In this document: one piece after another, positions 1 to 8,977 of the stretch
Position numbering within the stretch: position 1 is the first letter of the stretch
Layout of the letters: each line of letters begins with the position of its first letter
Assembly: GCA_003152455.1 (NCBI GenBank)
Contig: PMAF01000167.1
Span: forward strand, 27,392 to 67,981
Source: Hyphomicrobiales bacterium
Lineage (GTDB): Bacteria > Pseudomonadota > Alphaproteobacteria > Rhizobiales > Xanthobacteraceae
Length of the DNA: 40,590 nucleotides
Direction: 5' to 3'
Notes under the pieces: generated by a model
Database searches by the model: none
What the model was told of the DNA's origin: nothing
Seen by the model: the letters and a program-made list of their open reading frames with translations, nothing else
Position numbers and translations under genes: made by a program

Positions 1-1541
1 ACCGCGACATGGTCGATCACCGGCGGCCACAGATTGCGCGTCTCCAGCGAGAGCATCTGGCCGAGCGTCTTGGCCTCGGTTTCCAGCCGCTGCACGCGCT
101 TTTCGGATTCGGCCAACGCGGCGCGCGCGGCTTCCAGTTCGGCGCGCGCATTGTTATGTGCGGCCTCGGCGGCGACCGCGGCGGCTTCCGCTTCGGTGAG
201 CGCGGCCTGCGCGCCTTCGACCGCGGCCGTGAGCGGAGCATGGTCGCCGCTCTTGAGCGTTGCGAGTTCGCGCTCGATCGCCGCGATTTCGGCCACGATG
301 CGCGCGATGCGCTCGCCTTGCTCGCGCGCGGCGTTTTCGTGCTGATGGCGCTGGGCGGTGAGATCGGCGAGCGCGGTGGTGCGATCGGAGAAAATCTTAT
401 CGGCGGCGCTAAGCTCGGCGTCGGCCTGCGCCACTTTGGCGTCGACGCCGCTGCGGCGGCCGGCGCTTTCGGCCGCTTCCTTGCGAATGCTGTCTTCCTC
501 GGCGGCGAGGCGGGCAAGCGCCGCTTCGGCGTCGGCGGCGAGCTTTTTCTCGCGCTCGCCGTCGGCGGCGAATTGCACCAGCCGCAGATCCAGTTCGGCG
601 ATGCGGTCCTTGGCGCGCGCTTCCTCGCGGTCGAGGTCCTGCAGCGCGACATTCAGGCGGTGCAGGGCGGCGCCGGCGCGCGCCTCGGCCTCGCGCAGTT
701 CGGGCAGCGCCGCGGAGGCGAGCGCCTGGCGCTTGGAGGCTTCCGCTTCCGCGCCCACGCGGGTCGCGACTTCGCGCACGCAAATATCCTTGGCGTGCTC
801 GGCTGCGGTCACCTCGACGGTCGCGGCGGTCCAGCGCAGATGGTAGAGCGTCGCCTCCGACTTGCGCACCTGCGCGGAGACGGTGCGATAACGGATCGCC
901 TGGCGCGCCTGCTTCTTGAGCCCGTCGACTTGGGCGGCAAGCTGGCCGATGACGTCCTCGATCCGCAGCAGATTGGTTTCCGCCGCCTTCAGGCGCAGTT
1001 CCGCCTCGTGCCGGCGCGCATGCAGGCCGGCGACGCCGGCGGCTTCTTCCAGCACGCGGCGGCGCTGCTCGGGCTTGGCCTGGATGATTTCGCCGATGCG
1101 GCCTTGATGCACCAGCGCCGGCGAGCGCGCGCCGGTGGAGGCGTCGGCGAACAGGATCTGTACGTCGCGGGCGCGCACCTCGCGTCCGTTGATGCGGTAG
1201 GTGGAGCCCGCTTCGCGCTCGATGCGCCGGGCGATGTCGATTGAGTCGGAATCGTTGAACGCCGACGGCGCCGAGCGCCCGGCATTGTCGATCGATATCC
1301 CGACCTCGGCATTGTTGCGCGCCGGGCGATTATTGGTGCCGGAGAAAATCACCTCGTCCATCGAGGAGGCGCGCATGGATTTGTAGGAGGACTCGCCCAT
1401 CACCCAGCGCAGCGCTTCGACCAGGTTGGATTTGCCGCAGCCGTTCGGCCCGACCACGCCGGTGAGCCCCGGTTCGATCAGAAAATCGGTCGGCTCCACG
1501 AACGACTTGAATCCGAGCAGGCGCAGCCGCGTAAGCTTCAT
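1..1541 (-). CDS. smc: Chromosome segregation protein SMC (N-terminal part, cut by window edge)
   Basis: This is the N-terminal half of the SMC ATPase that organises and segregates the chromosome together with ScpA/ScpB. Reading leftward from the ATG at 1541, about 513 residues are present without a stop, and the gene continues beyond the window. The protein begins MKLTRLRLLGFKSF and carries a Walker A motif GPNGCGKS at residues 31-38, followed by the typical RWVMGE stretch. From about residue 170 it becomes a long Ala/Glu/Arg-rich coiled-coil arm. The hinge, Walker B and signature motifs would lie outside. A GAGG-like ribosome site sits about 9 bases upstream of the start. The family is about 1150 residues long, so a bit under half is visible. 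The dsbA-like gene upstream is on the same strand, 211 bases away. Confidence 0.96.
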   Translation of the reverse strand, partial: MKLTRLRLLGFKSFVEPTDFLIEPGLTGVVGPNGCGKSNLVEALRWVMGESSYKSMRASSMDEVIFSGTNNRPARNNAEVGISIDNAGRSAPSAFNDSDSIDIARRIEREAGSTYRINGREVRARDVQILFADASTGARSPALVHQGRIGEIIQAKPEQRRRVLEEAAGVAGLHARRHEAELRLKAAETNLLRIEDVIGQLAAQVDGLKKQARQAIRYRTVSAQVRKSEATLYHLRWTAATVEVTAAEHAKDICVREVATRVGAEAEASKRQALASAALPELREAEARAGAALHRLNVALQDLDREEARAKDRIAELDLRLVQFAADGEREKKLAADAEAALARLAAEEDSIRKEAAESAGRRSGVDAKVAQADAELSAADKIFSDRTTALADLTAQRHQHENAAREQGERIARIVAEIAAIERELATLKSGDHAPLTAAVEGAQAALTEAEAAAVAAEAAHNNARAELEAARAALAESEKRVQRLETEAKTLGQMLSLETRNLWPPVIDHVA

Positions 1542-1752
1542 CGTTCAAGCCTCGACGTTTTTTGCAGAATCGTAGTCCCGTCCGGGGATAGTCCCGAAAC
1601 CCGGTGATCTTGTGCCGCATTGGCGGGAGAATGAATCGCCGCGCTCGCTGGAGCAACAGGCCAGCGGCAAAGAAGCGTGGTTTTCCAGACCTTTCGGGCC
1701 GGCCGGGCCCGCGAACGGCGCTGCCGCGGCACCGGTCCGAGGCAAAAAACCC

Positions 1753-2424
1753 TTATCCGCCCTTGAGATAGGGGTCGATCACCTTGGCAAATTCCTCGAT
1801 CGAGACGGCGCCGGCGACCCTTGTCCCGTTGACGAAAAATGTCGGGGTCGAGTCGACTTTGAACTGCTTGATGGCGCGCTGACGCACGCTTTCCATGGCA
1901 TCCCAGGCCTTCTGATTCGTCAGGCAGGCGTTGAAGCTCTCTTCGGTGAGACCGGCCTGCTTGGCGATCGCCATCAGCGGCGGCACCGGCTTTTCGACCG
2001 CCCAGGTGCGCTGCTCGCGGAACAGCGTGTCCACCATGGAATAATATTTGGTCGGGTCGTCCTTGGCGGCGCAATGCGCGAACACGAAGACGGCGCCCGC
2101 CAGGTTGTCGAGCGGGAAGTCGCGCAGGACGTAGCGGACCTTGCCGGTGTCGATATAGCGCTTCTTGAGTTCCGGGAAGGTCGTCTCCTGGAAATGCGCG
2201 CAGTGCGGGCAGGTCATCGAGGCGTATTCCACGATCGTGACCGGGGCCTTGGCGTCGCCCAGGAACAAGTCCGGCATCGCGTCCGGTTTCATCAAGTCGG
2301 CGGCGGGGTAATCGTCCGCCAGCGCCTGGCCGGGGAACGGCGGCAGCGTGGAGGTTCCGAGCATGACAGTGGCGAGCGCCACGGCGGCGGTGCTCAGGCA
2401 AAACTCGCGTCGGGTGATGTGCAA
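1753..2424 (-). CDS. DsbA-family thiol:disulfide oxidoreductase with Tat-type signal
   Basis: This is a thioredoxin-fold disulfide oxidoreductase of the periplasm, about 223 residues if translation starts at the TTG at 2424. I chose TTG because no ATG lies in a sensible place, an ACGGAG ribosome site sits six bases before it, and the protein then begins directly with a signal peptide. That signal contains TRREF at residues 4-8, a twin-arginine pattern, followed by a hydrophobic core and a probable cleavage after QALA. The redox motif CPHC is at 72-75 and the cis-proline loop STPTFFVNG at about 192-200. Extra cysteines are at 118 and 167. A longer reading frame extends upstream into the DUF721 gene but is probably not used. 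Function as DsbA (oxidant) or DsbG-like (isomerase) cannot be told from sequence. Confidence 0.9.
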   Translation of the reverse strand: MHITRREFCLSTAAVALATVMLGTSTLPPFPGQALADDYPAADLMKPDAMPDLFLGDAKAPVTIVEYASMTCPHCAHFQETTFPELKKRYIDTGKVRYVLRDFPLDNLAGAVFVFAHCAAKDDPTKYYSMVDTLFREQRTWAVEKPVPPLMAIAKQAGLTEESFNACLTNQKAWDAMESVRQRAIKQFKVDSTPTFFVNGTRVAGAVSIEEFAKVIDPYLKGG

Positions 2425-2484
2425 CTGAAACTCCGTAGGCTTAAAGTCGTGGTTCCATCCGGTCTTGGCTAGCTGGATACGATA

Positions 2485-2513
2485 ATTGTGGCAATGGCGG
2501 GCCGCTCTGCCAA
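2485..2513 (-). promoter_or_regulatory. Candidate promoter of the dsbA-like gene
   Basis: On the minus strand a TTGGCA hexamer (complement of 2508-2513) is followed after exactly 17 bases by CACAAT (complement of 2485-2490). It would start transcription roughly 50 bases before the TTG start at 2424. The match to the housekeeping consensus is partial (5/6 and 4/6), so this is a suggestion only. Confidence 0.35.
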
Positions 2514-2527
2514 GACAAAGCTGAGGC

Positions 2528-3004
2528 TCACTTTCGCTTGATGGCCGCGCCCAGCCGGCCGAGCGCCTGGCGCAGGTTCTCGTCTTCGACCGGCAGGCTG
2601 GCGGCGATACGGGCGGCGATTTCGGGGTCGAGCGGCGGGGGCGGGGCAGGCGGCTCGCGGCGGCGCAGCGGGGCCTGGCGCAGCGCGATGCGGCCGATCG
2701 CCTGCCAGCCAAAGAAGCGGTTGACCCGCTCTAGGATCACCGCCGACAGATGCTGAATTTCGAGGGCGGCCGGACCCTCCACCCGCAGCACCAGCGTGGC
2801 CGGCTCCGGGCTGTCTTCCCCGATCGCGCGCGGCCAGGTGATCTTCATCGGCTCGCTATGGGCGGCGATCTCTGGTCCGGCGATATCGGCCCAGCGCGCG
2901 ATGATTTCGTTCGAAGCGAAGCCCTGCGCCTTGAGGCTGTCGCTCAGGGTCGCGCCCGTGAACTCGGACAAGGGCCGGGGAAAACTGCGCGAGGGCTTAT
3001 TCAT
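2528..3004 (-). CDS. DUF721 (DciA-like) protein
   Basis: This 158-residue protein belongs to the DUF721 family, whose better-studied members (DciA) help load the replicative helicase in bacteria without DnaC. The DUF721 core covers roughly residues 10-110, with the motif SDSLKAQGFASNEIIARWADIAGPEIAAHSEP split over helix one and the loop, and LVLRVEGPAALEIQHL as the central strand-helix. The C-terminal 50 residues are Pro/Ala/Arg-rich and look disordered. It lies between mutY (divergent) and the dsbA-like gene (same strand), an arrangement I recall as conserved in Bradyrhizobium relatives. A DNA replication role is inferred from the family, and direct evidence in alphaproteobacteria is thinner. 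Confidence 0.88.
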   Translation of the reverse strand: MNKPSRSFPRPLSEFTGATLSDSLKAQGFASNEIIARWADIAGPEIAAHSEPMKITWPRAIGEDSPEPATLVLRVEGPAALEIQHLSAVILERVNRFFGWQAIGRIALRQAPLRRREPPAPPPPLDPEIAARIAASLPVEDENLRQALGRLGAAIKRK

Positions 3005-3019
3005 TTAGAGTCTTCCATG

Positions 3020-3068
3020 GCGCATGATCTTATCCGAAAACCGGTTCCGACTTTTCGGGATCATGCGC
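3020..3068. repeat. RIME-like palindromic intergenic repeat
   Basis: A perfect 10-base inverted repeat, GCGCATGATC (3020-3029) and GATCATGCGC (3059-3068), encloses a second inner pair, CCGAAAA (3034-3040) and TTTTCGG (3052-3058), around an ACCGGTT-type centre. The GCATGATC...CCGAAAACCGG pattern is the familiar short palindromic element scattered between genes in Rhizobiales genomes. It takes up more than half of the 89-base gap between the divergent DUF721 and mutY genes. Copy number cannot be judged here because no second copy lies in the window. Confidence 0.8.
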
Positions 3069-3093
3069 GGGGTCTCATGCCATCGTCGGCGCC

Positions 3094-4188
3094 ATGAGCG
3101 TAGCAGTCCGATTGCCGCGGCGGAAGAAAGCCGAAGCCGCGCCAGACCCGGCCGATTTGCTGGCCTGGTATGACCGGCACCGCCGCGTATTGCCCTGGCG
3201 GGCGCGGCGCGGCGAACAGCCCGACCCGTACCGGGTCTGGCTGTCCGAGATCATGCTGCAGCAGACCAACGTAAAAACGGTCGCGCCCTATTACGCTAAA
3301 TTTCTGGCGCGCTGGCCGACGGTGGAAGCGCTTGGCGGCGCGAGCCTCGACGGCGTGCTGCGGGCCTGGGCCGGGCTCGGCTATTACGCGCGCGCCCGCA
3401 GCCTGCATGTTTGTGCCAAGGCCGTGGCCGAAAACCACCGCGGCAAATTTCCGGCGAACCTGGAGGCTTTGCGCGCGCTGCCGGGCATCGGCGAGTACAC
3501 CGCCGCGGCGGTGGCGGCGATCGCCTTCGATGCGCCGGCGGTGCCGGTCGACGGCAATGTCGAGCGCGTGGTGGCGCGGCTCTTTGCCGTCGAGCAGGCA
3601 TTGCCGGCCGCCAAGCCCGCCATCAAGCGGCTGGCGGCGTCGTTGCTGCCGCCGGAGCGCAGCGGCGATTTCGCGCAGGCGCTGATGGACCTCGGCGCGA
3701 CGATTTGCTCGCCGAAGCGGCCGGCCTGCGCGCTTTGCCCTTGGAATGAATCCTGTGCCGCGTTCGCGCGCGGCGATCAGGAGACGTTTCCACGCAAGGC
3801 GCCAAAGCGCGAAGGCCGCAAGCGCTTCGGCGCGGCCTTCGTGGCGTTGCGCGCCGACGGCTGCGTGCTTTTGCGCTCCCGCCCGGAGAAAGGATTGCTC
3901 GGCGCCATGACCGAGGTTCCGGGCAGCGACTGGGCGCACGATTTCGATCTGGCGGGCGCGCTCGACGCCGCGCCGCGCTTCAAGACGAAGCTAAAATGGC
4001 GCAAGCGGCCGGGCGTCGTACGCCATGTGTTCACGCATTTTCCGCTCGAGCTGACGGTATTCGTCGCGCCGGCAGCGCGCGCGACGCGCGCGCCTCAAGG
4101 CGCGCGCTGGGTGATGCTTGCCGATTTGCCGGGCGAAGCGCTGCCGAGCGTGATGCGCAAGGTGCTCGGCCACGCGCTGGAAGACTAG
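3094..4188 (+). CDS. mutY: A/G-specific adenine glycosylase MutY
   Basis: MutY removes adenine mispaired with 8-oxoguanine or guanine in base excision repair. The 364-residue protein has all family landmarks: SEIMLQQT with Glu52, the helix-hairpin-helix LPGIGEYTA at 129-137, the catalytic Asp153 in VDGNVERV, and a 4Fe-4S ligand set C205-X6-C212-X2-C215-X5-C221. The C-terminal 130 residues form the NUDIX-like domain that reads 8-oxoguanine. No good ribosome site precedes the ATG, but upstream sequence is mostly the palindromic repeat. The stop codon overlaps the stop of the convergent YciE-like gene within a shared CTAG. Confidence 0.97.
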   Translation: MSVAVRLPRRKKAEAAPDPADLLAWYDRHRRVLPWRARRGEQPDPYRVWLSEIMLQQTNVKTVAPYYAKFLARWPTVEALGGASLDGVLRAWAGLGYYARARSLHVCAKAVAENHRGKFPANLEALRALPGIGEYTAAAVAAIAFDAPAVPVDGNVERVVARLFAVEQALPAAKPAIKRLAASLLPPERSGDFAQALMDLGATICSPKRPACALCPWNESCAAFARGDQETFPRKAPKREGRKRFGAAFVALRADGCVLLRSRPEKGLLGAMTEVPGSDWAHDFDLAGALDAAPRFKTKLKWRKRPGVVRHVFTHFPLELTVFVAPAARATRAPQGARWVMLADLPGEALPSVMRKVLGHALED

Positions 4189-4769
4189 ATCGCCGGAATG
4201 CCGGCCGCCGCGGCCAGCAGGGCGTTCTCCGCGCGTTCGCTGCGGTCCGGTTTGGGAAGTTTGCTGGCGGCCGCCTTGCGGTTGATCTTGCGCTTGGCGA
4301 TGTCGCCGAGTTTTTTGTCGGTCGCCTTCTCCTCGTTGAGATTCATCGTCAGCAGCTTGGCGACATCGTTGCGCCCGAGCAGTTTCGCCCAGGCCACCAG
4401 CGTGCCGTAGCGCGTCATCTCATAGTGTTCGACCGCCTGGGCGGCCGCGATCAGCGCGGCGTTGAGCACCAGCTTGTTCTCGATCTCGCCGGCGATTTCA
4501 TTGGCCTCGTCGAGGATGCCGTCGATGGCCGGGCATTTGGTGCCCTGCGGCACCGATTTGATCAATTTGAAAACCCGGTCGAGCCGCTTGATCTGGCCCT
4601 TGGTCTGCTTGAGGTGGGTGCGGAAGCCCCGCTTCAACTCGGCATCCGACGCCTTTGCCACCATGTCCGGCAAGGCTTTCACGATTTGATGCTCGGCGTA
4701 GTAGATGTCCTGCAACGTGTGGACGAACAGTTCGTCGAACGTATCGATATCGGATGAAAACCAGCCCAT
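4185..4769 (-). CDS. YciE/YciF-type ferritin-like protein (DUF892)
   Basis: This is a ferritin-like four-helix protein of the YciE/YciF (DUF892) family, about 194 residues from the ATG at 4769, which has a GGGAG ribosome site about 9 bases upstream. A longer frame to 4820 exists but has no support. Family hallmarks are FDELFVHTLQDIYYAEHQIVK with a probable metal-binding Glu26, and a later AVEHYEMTRYGTL helix with Glu and His. The C-terminal tail after about residue 155 is Lys/Arg/Ala-rich, common for this family. Family members are linked to stress responses; the substrate is unknown. The gene converges on mutY. Confidence 0.9.
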   Translation of the reverse strand: MGWFSSDIDTFDELFVHTLQDIYYAEHQIVKALPDMVAKASDAELKRGFRTHLKQTKGQIKRLDRVFKLIKSVPQGTKCPAIDGILDEANEIAGEIENKLVLNAALIAAAQAVEHYEMTRYGTLVAWAKLLGRNDVAKLLTMNLNEEKATDKKLGDIAKRKINRKAAASKLPKPDRSERAENALLAAAAGIPAI

Positions 4770-4858
4770 GGCGGCGTACTCCCAGTGATCGTGATCCGTT
4801 AAGCTCCGCGGCGGCCACAAGTTCCCAACGCGCTTGAAGAAAGCTAGTTTCGGCGGCG

Positions 4859-5494
4859 ATGACGCAACAAGGCATCCTGGCGATCTGGAACGATTGCCGC
4901 GCCGGCCGCGAGGCCGAATTCGAGGCCTGGTTTCAGGGCGAGCATCTGCTCGAACGCCTGGCCGTGCCCGGCTTTCTGTTCGGAAGGCGGCACCAGGCGA
5001 TTTCCGGCTCGTGCGGCTATTTCAATTTCTATCTCGTCGAGTCGCCTGCCGTGCTCACCTCAAAGCCCTATTTGGAGCGGCTCGACCATCCGACGCCGAT
5101 GACGCGCAAGGTGATGTCGGAAATTTTCATCAACATGAACCGGACCATCTGCCATCGGACTTTGCGGCGCGGCGCGTTCCGCGGCGCCTACGCCGTCACC
5201 GCGCGCTTCGACGTTGCGCCGGAAATGAGCGCGCTGACCGCGCTGGCCGAAAACCTGGTGCATGACGCGGGCGTCGCGTCGTGCGAGATCTGGAGCGCGG
5301 TCGATCCGGCCGGCCTGCCGGTGTCGATGGAAGAAAAGCTGCGCGGCGGCGACAAGAAGATCAAAGCCTGCCTGATGGTCGATACATTGCGGCAAGGCGA
5401 TGCCGAAAAGCTTGGTGAGCGTTTGTCGCAGCAATTTGCCGGAGCCGAAGTCGGCGTGTTCCGCGTGCTATGCCAGTTGGGCCAAGGAGACTGA
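4859..5494 (+). CDS. Conserved hypothetical protein, EthD/Dabb-like fold likely
   Basis: I do not recognise a characterised family with certainty. The 211-residue protein has no signal or membrane segment. Its first half (ILAIWNDCRAGREAEFEAWF, then HLLERLAVPGF and a PYLERLDHPTP segment) resembles dimeric alpha/beta-barrel proteins of the EthD/Dabb type, in which a strand is followed by the E-x-W-x-x-x-H helix. The second half (from about residue 105) may repeat the same fold, starting GAYAVTARFDVAPE. The stop lies 3 bases before the CinA-like gene, so the two are probably co-transcribed. It is divergent from the ferritin-like gene. No function is claimed. Confidence 0.75.
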   Translation: MTQQGILAIWNDCRAGREAEFEAWFQGEHLLERLAVPGFLFGRRHQAISGSCGYFNFYLVESPAVLTSKPYLERLDHPTPMTRKVMSEIFINMNRTICHRTLRRGAFRGAYAVTARFDVAPEMSALTALAENLVHDAGVASCEIWSAVDPAGLPVSMEEKLRGGDKKIKACLMVDTLRQGDAEKLGERLSQQFAGAEVGVFRVLCQLGQGD

Positions 5495-5497
5495 GCC

Positions 5498-5986
5498 ATG
5501 CAATTGCTACTGCCGATCGCGGAGAAAATCGCGGCGCGCCTGATTGAACGGCGTGAGACGATTGCGGTGACCGAATCCTCGACCGGCGGACTGATCGCGG
5601 CGGCATTGCTGGCGGTGCCCGGCGCATCGGCTTTTTTCCTCGGCGGCGCGGTCGCCTACACGCGCGCGGCGCGCCTGGCGCTGCTCGGCATCGGCGATGC
5701 CGACATGCAGGGATTGCGGCCTTCGACCGAAGCCTATTCGCTCATGATCGCGCGCCGCGTGCGCGAGCGCCATAACGCGACTTGGGGCCTCGGGGAGACC
5801 GGAGCGACCGGGCCCACCGGCAACCGCTACGGCGACGCGGCGGGCCACACTTGCATCGCGGCCGCCGGCCCGATCGAGCGCGCGACGACGCTGGAAACGG
5901 GAAGCGCCGACCGGCAGGCGAATATGGATGCTTTTACCAAGCGTGCGCTGGAGTTTTTCTACGAGGCGATATCCGCCAAATCGTGA
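5498..5986 (+). CDS. CinA C-terminal-domain family protein (PncC-like, divergent)
   Basis: This 162-residue protein matches the stand-alone CinA C-terminal domain, which in PncC hydrolyses nicotinamide mononucleotide in pyridine nucleotide recycling. The N-terminal motif VTESSTGGLIA (residues 24-34) corresponds to the family's AESCTGG with Ser for Cys. The second conserved block, usually of the form GIAGPxGG, reads GETGATGPTGNRYGD here (99-113), so the active-site loop is clearly diverged. There is no N-terminal molybdopterin-binding-like domain. It is the second gene of a probable two-gene operon. Fold assignment is good; NMN deamidase activity is uncertain. Confidence 0.82.
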   Translation: MQLLLPIAEKIAARLIERRETIAVTESSTGGLIAAALLAVPGASAFFLGGAVAYTRAARLALLGIGDADMQGLRPSTEAYSLMIARRVRERHNATWGLGETGATGPTGNRYGDAAGHTCIAAAGPIERATTLETGSADRQANMDAFTKRALEFFYEAISAKS

Positions 5987-5989
5987 GCG

Positions 5990-7144
<1,155 letters not shown>

Positions 7145-7217
7145 AGGCGACGCGGTCGGCGACGCGGGACCTACAACCGACAGGCCCGCATCATGTCCGC
7201 CCAAGGTGAAGAAACGG

Positions 7218-7245
7218 TTTATCCGGCGCTCGCGCAGCTGGGCAA
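7218..7245 (-). promoter_or_regulatory. Candidate ccrM promoter
   Basis: On the minus strand TTGCCC (complement of 7240-7245) is followed after 16 bases by GATAAA (complement of 7218-7223). A start near 7210 would give a leader of about 85 bases that contains both upstream GACTC sites. No convincing CtrA site was seen. The rest of the 234-base gap to ypfJ holds no recognisable gene. Confidence 0.3.
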
Positions 7246-7360
7246 ATTCTGCCTATGTGCCGGGGACTTAAGCAGCAGCGCCGGCGGCGGGAAAAAACCC
7301 GGTTGGACGCGGGCCTGAGCTTCAGTAATTATCGATTTAAGGTAACCGGAGGCGCGCTAA

Positions 7361-8275
7361 ATGCGTTGGGATGACTTTCACCGTAGCGATAACGTCGAGG
7401 ACGATCGCGGCGGAGGCGGCGGCTACGCCGGTGGCGGCGGATTCAGTCTTCCGGGCGGCGGCGGGCTCGGCATCGGAACGCTGATCGTGCTCGGCCTGAT
7501 CGGCTGGGCGATCGGCATCGATCCGAGCATCCTGATCGGCGGCGCGGAAATCATCAACGGCGGCTCGCACTACCATCAGCAATCGCGACCGGTGAACCGC
7601 CGCACCGGCACACCGACCGACCAGACCGGCCAGTTCGTCGCCGCCATGCTCGGTAATACCGAGGATACCTGGGGCGAAATATTCCAGGCGAGCGGCCAGC
7701 AATACAGTGCGCCGCGGCTGCGGCTATATGCTGGCGGCGAGCAGGGCGGCTGCGGGTTTGCGCAAGCCGCGATGGGTCCGTTCTACTGCCCAAACGACCG
7801 GCGCATCTATCTCGACACCTCTTTCTTCCGCGACATGCAGGTGCGCTTCCACGGCTGCAGCGGCAAGGCGTGCGAGTTCGCCGAGGCTTACGTGATCGCG
7901 CACGAGGTCGGTCACCACGTGCAGAATCTGCTCGGCATATTGCCGAAGGCATCGTCGGCGCAGCGCGCCGCCGGCAGCAAGGCTGCGGCCAACCGCATCC
8001 AGGTGCGGGTCGAATTGCAAGCTGATTGTTTTGCCGGCGTCTGGGCCAACCATTCCAACCAGCGCTGGAAATCGATCGAGCCGGGCGACGTCGAGGCTGC
8101 GCTGCAGACGGCGTCGGCGATCGGCGACGACCGCCTGCAAAAGCAGGCGCAGGGTTATGTAGTGCCGGACGCGTTTACCCATGGCACTTCCGAGCAGCGC
8201 CAGCGCTGGTTCACCACCGGGCTGAAAGAGGGCAAGGTGTCGGCCTGCGACACGTTCGCGGCGGCTTCGCTTTAA
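7361..8275 (+). CDS. ypfJ: YpfJ-family neutral zinc metallopeptidase
   Basis: This 304-residue protein belongs to the YpfJ (putative neutral zinc metallopeptidase) family. It starts MRWDDFHRSDNVEDDRG, a family signature, followed by a Gly-rich linker and one membrane segment at about residues 36-55, so the catalytic part is probably periplasmic. The zinc motif HEVGHH is at 181-186, with a downstream Glu in VELQADCFAGVWA as likely third ligand. A GGAGG ribosome site lies 10 bases before the ATG. Physiological substrates of the family are unknown. It is divergent from ccrM and followed closely by moaB. Confidence 0.93.
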   Translation: MRWDDFHRSDNVEDDRGGGGGYAGGGGFSLPGGGGLGIGTLIVLGLIGWAIGIDPSILIGGAEIINGGSHYHQQSRPVNRRTGTPTDQTGQFVAAMLGNTEDTWGEIFQASGQQYSAPRLRLYAGGEQGGCGFAQAAMGPFYCPNDRRIYLDTSFFRDMQVRFHGCSGKACEFAEAYVIAHEVGHHVQNLLGILPKASSAQRAAGSKAAANRIQVRVELQADCFAGVWANHSNQRWKSIEPGDVEAALQTASAIGDDRLQKQAQGYVVPDAFTHGTSEQRQRWFTTGLKEGKVSACDTFAAASL

Positions 8276-8286
8276 GGAAACAGGGT

Positions 8287-8850
8287 ATGCCCGGCATCGA
8301 CGAAACCCGACAATTCATGCCGCTCAGGATAGCGGTGCTCACGGTGTCCGACACCCGCGAGCTTGCCGACGACAAGTCCGGCAATACGCTGGTCGAGCGC
8401 ATCGCCGCCGCCGGCCACGCGCTGGCCGGCCGTTCGATCGTCAAGGACGAGGTGACGGCGATCCGCCAGCGCGTGAAGGAATGGATCGACGACAAGTCGA
8501 TCGACGTGATCATCTCGACCGGCGGCACCGGCTTCACCGGCCGCGACGTGACGCCGGAGGCGATCGAGCCGCTGTTCGAGAAGCGCATGGACGGTTTCTC
8601 GACGCTGTTCACGATGATCAGCGTGCCGAAAATCGGCACTTCGGCGATCCAGACGCGCGCCACCGCCGGCGTCGCCAATGCGACCTACGTCTTTTGCCTG
8701 CCGGGCTCGCCCGGCGCCTGCAAGGACGCTTGGGACGAGATCCTGGTGCACCAGCTCGACTACCGCTACCGGCCGTGCAATTTCGTGGAGATATTGCCGC
8801 GGCTCGACGAGCATTTGCGGCGGCCGAAGGCGAAAGGCGCCACCGCGTAG
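8287..8850 (+). CDS. moaB: Molybdenum cofactor biosynthesis protein MoaB
   Basis: MoaB is a MogA/MoaB-family protein that adenylylates molybdopterin, or is thought to, before molybdenum insertion. The 187-residue product begins MPGIDETRQFMPLRIAVLTVSDTR; the ATG at 8287 has AAGGAAA a few bases upstream, just after the ypfJ stop, and a longer frame reaching into ypfJ is not credible. The molybdopterin-binding signature STGGTGFTGRDVTPEA and the later LPGSPGACKDAWDEIL loop are intact. No other molybdenum cofactor gene lies in the window. The 127-base gap after it, towards the convergent MarR-GNAT gene, holds nothing I recognise. Confidence 0.94.
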   Translation: MPGIDETRQFMPLRIAVLTVSDTRELADDKSGNTLVERIAAAGHALAGRSIVKDEVTAIRQRVKEWIDDKSIDVIISTGGTGFTGRDVTPEAIEPLFEKRMDGFSTLFTMISVPKIGTSAIQTRATAGVANATYVFCLPGSPGACKDAWDEILVHQLDYRYRPCNFVEILPRLDEHLRRPKAKGATA

Positions 8851-8977
8851 CGGGCGGCGGCGAGGAGCAGTGTGCCTATTCGCCTGCACGCAGCCACACG
8901 CGCCTGCGTCCGCATAAGCCGAGCGTTCGCGATGTGGGCAATGACCGTTTGCGCACCCAGGTCGGGTGGCCACTCGT

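Noticed and set aside
9-1244. Long plus-strand ORF (411 codons) opposite smc
   Set aside because: It is the antisense shadow of the smc coiled-coil region in high-GC sequence and its translation resembles no protein. The same applies to the 447-codon reverse ORF over 20,898-22,241 and other long antisense frames.
1538-2401. Minus-strand ORF of 287 codons overlapping the dsbA-like gene
   Set aside because: It is in another frame from the clear DsbA protein and gives a Gly/Arg-rich product without family likeness.
7327-7343. Possible CtrA site near the ypfJ start (TAAT-N7-TTAA)
   Set aside because: One half-site has two mismatches to TTAA-N7-TTAA, and such AT-rich matches are weak evidence alone.
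8026-8286. Extended 5' frame of moaB into ypfJ
   Set aside because: The extra residues are a shadow of YpfJ, and the ATG at 8287 has its own ribosome site.
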